Below are positions 3,733 through 6,585 of a stretch of DNA of 6,585 bases, one piece after another. The notes beneath the pieces were generated by a model. It made no database searches and had not been told where the DNA came from. It was given only the letters and a program-made list of their open reading frames with translations. Position 1 is the stretch's first letter; every line of letters starts with the position of its first letter. Source of the DNA: Desulfuromonadales bacterium (lineage in GTDB: Bacteria; Desulfobacterota; Desulfuromonadia; Desulfuromonadales; BM103); contig DAOVNV010000143.1 in the NCBI GenBank assembly GCA_030630015.1, forward strand, positions 1 to 6,585. The letters run 5' to 3'. The position numbers and the translations under genes are program-made.

Positions 3733-6057
3733 CTAGTTTTTGAAGTCGGCACCGCGCAGATTGTAGCGATCAAGCAGACGGTAGAATGTGCGACGTGGAA
3801 CCCCTGCCTGCCGGGCGGCGGCGGTGATATTGCCCTGGTTTTCCAGGAGGTAGTCGGCAATCAGCTTTTTCTCAACTTGACCGAGATGCCTTTGCCTGGC
3901 GCCGTGGAATCCACCCGGAACGCTGGTATCAAGTTTCTCTATGGCCAGTTCGGCAAAGATGACAGGCAGATTTTCCAGTCGAATGATTTCGTCATGCGTC
4001 AGGACCGCGGCCCGTTCGATAATATTCTGCAATTCGCGGATGTTGCCTGGCCAGTGATAGCGATGCAAGGCGTGGATAGCCCGTTCTTCGATACCTACCA
4101 GGTGCTTGTTGACCCGTTTGCTTGCTTTCGCCAGAAAGATCTGAATTAATTCCTCCAGGGATTCCATGCGGTCGCGCAGCGGTGGCATGGTGATGGTGAA
4201 GACATTCAGCCGGTAAAACAGATCCTCTCTAAACCAACCCTCTTCGATACCTTTTTCGAGGTTCTTGTTGGTGGCGGCAATCAGTCGCACATCGACCTTG
4301 AGTGATGAATTACCCCCGACCCTGCGAATTTCACCCGAATCAAGTACCCGGAGCAACTCTGCCTGCAGTTTGGGAGTGATGTCACCAATTTCATCCAGGA
4401 AAATTGTGCCGCCATTCGCGGCTTCGAACAGTCCGCGCTTGTCGCTGACCGCACCGCTGAAAGAGCCCTTGACATGGCCAAACAGTTCGCTTTCGAGAAT
4501 ACTGTCCGTCAGGGTGGTGCAGTTGATCGTGACCAGGGTTTTGTCAGCTCGTTGGCTTTGTTTGTGGATAGCTCGGGCGGTGAGTTCCTTGCCGGTACCA
4601 CTTTCACCGCGCAACAGGACAGTTGTCGGGGCCGGCCCTACCTGCCTGATCAACTTAAGGACACCGAGGGTCCTCGTATCCTTACCGACGATATCGGTGT
4701 CGCCAAACTGTTCTGCCAAGGCGTGTTGCGCCAGCTCGTATTTCTGGGTGAGAGTGATCCGCTCATCTTCGAGTCGTTTCAGGGAATAGGGCAGACACAT
4801 GTCTGATTCGGCTAATCCCTGGTAGACGGCGACGGCGTGCTCACGGCAGGTTGCGTAACCGCAGGCGCCGCAATCCAGTTCGTCGGTCGGTACGAATTTA
4901 TTAGTCGCCTGGAGAATCTGGCGCAGACGCTCCCCACTCGGGACATCAGGCCGTTTCGCCTTGCTGGAAAAAGTGCGTGCAACATATGGCATTGGCCGGT
5001 CAGTCTGGTAGCACTCCTCAGTTCGATAGTAGAGATCAGGATTGTTGTGATTGTCGATGATCAGGTTGCGCTTTGAAAAGGTTGTCAAGCGATTGTTCTT
5101 GCCTGGTCCGCCGATACAGCCACCGTTGCAGAAGCGGATATCCACAACGCGCGGCGAGATGCGGCCGGCCGCAAGATCCTTGATCACTTCAAGGGAATTT
5201 TGTTCTCCCTCGGCAGTTATGAAATCAGGGCTGAGGATGTCATGCTGGATGTCGAAAGCTTGGAACGGCCCGCCGGAAATGGAAAACAACCGGCCACGGT
5301 CAGGCCGTCGTCCGCTCAGAGGAGTTTCACCGAGACGTTTCAGGTTGAGTCCGTGTTCCTGAAACATCTGAGACAGTTCACGGTAGGTGATAACGCAATT
5401 AATGGCGCCTTCGGTCTGTTCCCCCGCGATCTCAAACTTGCCGGCAACGCAGGAGCTGAAATAAACGACCGGGACATCTTTGCCGACCCTCTCCTTGATG
5501 AAACGGCCGATGGCAACCTTGGGGGAAACAACGCCGGCGAGGTTCTTCAAAAGTTGGGGATAGTGGCGCTCTATCAGGTCGACGACAGTCGGACAGTGGC
5601 TGGTAATCAACGGCTGTGAGCCGTTGTTGTCCATGGCGTGATGATAGGCCGATGTCAGAAGGTCGACGCCCGCCGAACCCTCGTGAATTTCTGAAAACCC
5701 AAGTCTTTTGAGGCCGGTTGCCAATTGCCCGGCGCTGACGTCGTTGAAAAAGGCCGGGTATGAGCAGCCTAGAACTGCAATCGGCGCCTGTTCGCCCGCA
5801 AGAATCCGGCGGCACTCCACAATGCAGTCGGTGATTACCTTGGCGTTCTGTGAACAGACGCGGACACACTTGCCGCAGCCGATGCAGCGGTCCGCGATCA
5901 CTTCGGCGTAGTTGCGTCGCACCCTGATTGCCTTGACCGGGCAGTTGCGTACGCAGGCGTAGCATTTACGGCAGGCGTCCTTGTCAGTCTTGATCGGATT
6001 GATAGTGCTTGCCCCCAACATATATTCGAATGGGGTGGATTGTGCCATTTGTGGCAC
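3733..6057 (-). CDS. sigma-54-dependent activator fused to ferredoxin and [FeFe]-hydrogenase-like sensor domains
   Basis: A 774-residue one-component regulator, predicted cytoplasmic. Two [4Fe-4S] ferredoxin motifs come first (Cys29/32/35/39 and Cys58/61/64/68). About 90-365 resemble the catalytic domain of [FeFe] hydrogenases, with degenerate signatures TSHCP (Cys155), SSCVAGK (Cys203) and RFCNGGCIGG (Cys310, Cys314). A CxxCx4Cx16C Fe-S motif follows (Cys396/399/404/421), then a helical linker. The sigma-54 AAA+ motor has Walker A GESGTGKE (484-491), loop 1 GSFSGA (531-536, a variant of GAFTGA), Walker B IFLDE (552-556) and an intact RxDLFYRL region. A Fis-type HTH occupies about 740-767. 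There is no receiver domain, so the Fe-S/hydrogenase-like part presumably senses H2, redox state or a similar ligand and gates the ATPase. The start is unsure: GTG at 6057 or ATG at 6048, neither with a good ribosome binding site. The gap to the upstream ABC gene is 71 bases. Confidence 0.93.
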   Translation of the reverse strand: MPQMAQSTPFEYMLGASTINPIKTDKDACRKCYACVRNCPVKAIRVRRNYAEVIADRCIGCGKCVRVCSQNAKVITDCIVECRRILAGEQAPIAVLGCSYPAFFNDVSAGQLATGLKRLGFSEIHEGSAGVDLLTSAYHHAMDNNGSQPLITSHCPTVVDLIERHYPQLLKNLAGVVSPKVAIGRFIKERVGKDVPVVYFSSCVAGKFEIAGEQTEGAINCVITYRELSQMFQEHGLNLKRLGETPLSGRRPDRGRLFSISGGPFQAFDIQHDILSPDFITAEGEQNSLEVIKDLAAGRISPRVVDIRFCNGGCIGGPGKNNRLTTFSKRNLIIDNHNNPDLYYRTEECYQTDRPMPYVARTFSSKAKRPDVPSGERLRQILQATNKFVPTDELDCGACGYATCREHAVAVYQGLAESDMCLPYSLKRLEDERITLTQKYELAQHALAEQFGDTDIVGKDTRTLGVLKLIRQVGPAPTTVLLRGESGTGKELTARAIHKQSQRADKTLVTINCTTLTDSILESELFGHVKGSFSGAVSDKRGLFEAANGGTIFLDEIGDITPKLQAELLRVLDSGEIRRVGGNSSLKVDVRLIAATNKNLEKGIEEGWFREDLFYRLNVFTITMPPLRDRMESLEELIQIFLAKASKRVNKHLVGIEERAIHALHRYHWPGNIRELQNIIERAAVLTHDEIIRLENLPVIFAELAIEKLDTSVPGGFHGARQRHLGQVEKKLIADYLLENQGNITAAARQAGVPRRTFYRLLDRYNLRGADFKN

Positions 6058-6058
6058 G
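6041..6058. promoter_or_regulatory. palindromic operator over the regulator start codon
   Basis: TGTGCCA-TTTG-TGGCACG is an inverted repeat with one mismatch at the outermost base. It covers both possible start codons of the fusion regulator (GTG 6057, ATG 6048). The half-sites match those of the two sites upstream of the sigma-54 promoter. A protein bound here would block initiation or early elongation, so negative autoregulation is the natural reading. Overlap with coding sequence means that residues 1-6 are constrained by the site. Confidence 0.62.
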
Positions 6059-6128
6059 CTTAGTCAAGCGCGATCAGGGAGCTCAGTCTGGCCAGGATTT
6101 TAGAAATTATTACTGATTCGGGTAGAAG

Positions 6129-6585
6129 TTAGCGCCCGGAGCGAGAATGCCGGCCGACCTGCTCGTGAAAATGACATGCGACCTGTCTGCCAGACTCAAG
6201 CGTTACGAGGGCAGGGTAGATGGCGCGGCAGATATCCCGGGCGTAGGGACAGCGGGGATGGAAATGGCACCCCTGCGGTGGATTGATCGGTGACGGGGTT
6301 TCGCCGGCCAGAAGGTCCCCGGCAGAAGATCGGGTTGGGTCGGGCACCGGCACCGCGTTCAGCAGGGCTTCGGTATAGGGATGGAGAGGCTTGCCGTAGA
6401 GATCCTCCGCACTGGCCAGTTCGACGATGCGCCCCAGGTACATGACGGCCACCCGGTTGCAGACGTGTTCGATCACTCCCAAGTCATGTGAAATGAACAG
6501 GTAGGTCAGTTCGAACTCTTCCTGAATGTCCTGCAGCAGATTGATGATCTGGGCCTGGATGGAGAGATCCAGGGCCGAAACCGGC
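6129..6585 (-). CDS. oligopeptide/dipeptide ABC transporter ATP-binding subunit (C-terminal part)
   Basis: The reading frame is open to the right edge, so the first part of the gene, including Walker A and signature motifs, lies outside the window; 151 residues are visible. They begin PVSALDLSIQAQIINLL, the D-loop just after Walker B, followed by the switch histidine in LFISHDLGVIEHV. The oligo_HPY extension typical of the peptide-transporter (Dpp/Opp) class follows: YGKPLHPYTEALL, then a cysteine-containing tail CHFHPRCPYARDIC and a last ACHFH. Family members use ATP to drive uptake of peptides, nickel or related solutes with two permeases and a binding protein. OppF-, DppF- and DppD-type subunits cannot be separated from this portion, so no symbol is given. 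There is no terminator-like hairpin before the next gene, so the fusion regulator may be partly co-transcribed. Confidence 0.93.
   Translation of the reverse strand, partial: PVSALDLSIQAQIINLLQDIQEEFELTYLFISHDLGVIEHVCNRVAVMYLGRIVELASAEDLYGKPLHPYTEALLNAVPVPDPTRSSAGDLLAGETPSPINPPQGCHFHPRCPYARDICRAIYPALVTLESGRQVACHFHEQVGRHSRSGR

Noticed and set aside
3691..5965. Many long ORFs opposite to or out of frame with the fusion regulator
   Set aside because: They mirror a clearly coding GC-rich gene, show no known domains, and lack ribosome binding sites.
1..6585. CRISPR arrays, tRNA or rRNA genes, insertion sequences, phage genes
   Set aside because: No regular repeats, cloverleaf-like sequence, transposase or terminal inverted repeats were seen on reading both strands.

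Overview
The window looks like the chromosome of an anaerobic, H2-linked deltaproteobacterium of the Desulfuromonas/Geobacter/Pelobacter type. This is inferred from a GAF-containing EI-Ntr, an iron-only-hydrogenase-like sensor fused to a sigma-54 activator, and a consensus sigma-54 promoter. No 16S or other phylogenetic marker is present, so the assignment is tentative. Except for a 3' gene fragment at the left edge, every gene lies on the minus strand, so transcription mostly runs from high to low coordinates.

Layout: 1-111 (+) is the tail of a gene running in from the left. 112-917 is a mostly gene-poor stretch. It holds a small lipoprotein of the DUF3012 type (474-650, missed by a length cut-off) with its own sigma-70-like promoter and ribosome binding site, a probable terminator (321-353), and a 22-residue signal-peptide-like ORF (234-302) that may be a gene remnant. 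918-3263 is ptsP, enzyme I of the nitrogen phosphotransferase system. 3264-3732 is a 470-base intergenic region full of regulatory signals. 3733-6057 is a 774-residue fusion of two ferredoxin clusters, an [FeFe]-hydrogenase-like domain, a further Fe-S motif, a sigma-54 AAA+ motor and a Fis-type HTH. 6129-6585 is the C-terminal part of an oligopeptide/dipeptide-type ABC transporter ATPase that continues beyond the right edge.

The main result is a compact circuit in 3369-3663. On the minus strand there are, in order of transcription, two palindromic sites TGTGYCA-N4-TGGCACA (centres about -186 and -122), an AT-rich tract, a perfect sigma-54 promoter TGGCAC-N5-TTGCT (3479-3494), and about 100 nt ending in a strong intrinsic terminator (3369-3408). 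No convincing ORF lies in those 100 nt, but they fold into two hairpins whose apical loops both carry CCUCU. This predicts a sigma-54-dependent small RNA. A third copy of the palindrome overlaps the start codon of the fusion regulator itself (6041-6058). The likely reading is that the Fe-S/hydrogenase-like sensor binds these sites, represses or tunes its own gene, and activates the small RNA in response to H2, redox state or a related signal. ptsP lies just beyond the terminator and could receive read-through.

The sensor keeps all four cysteines expected for the [4Fe-4S] part of an H-cluster, but has lost the proton-relay cysteine and other catalytic residues. It therefore looks like a sensor and not a turnover hydrogenase.
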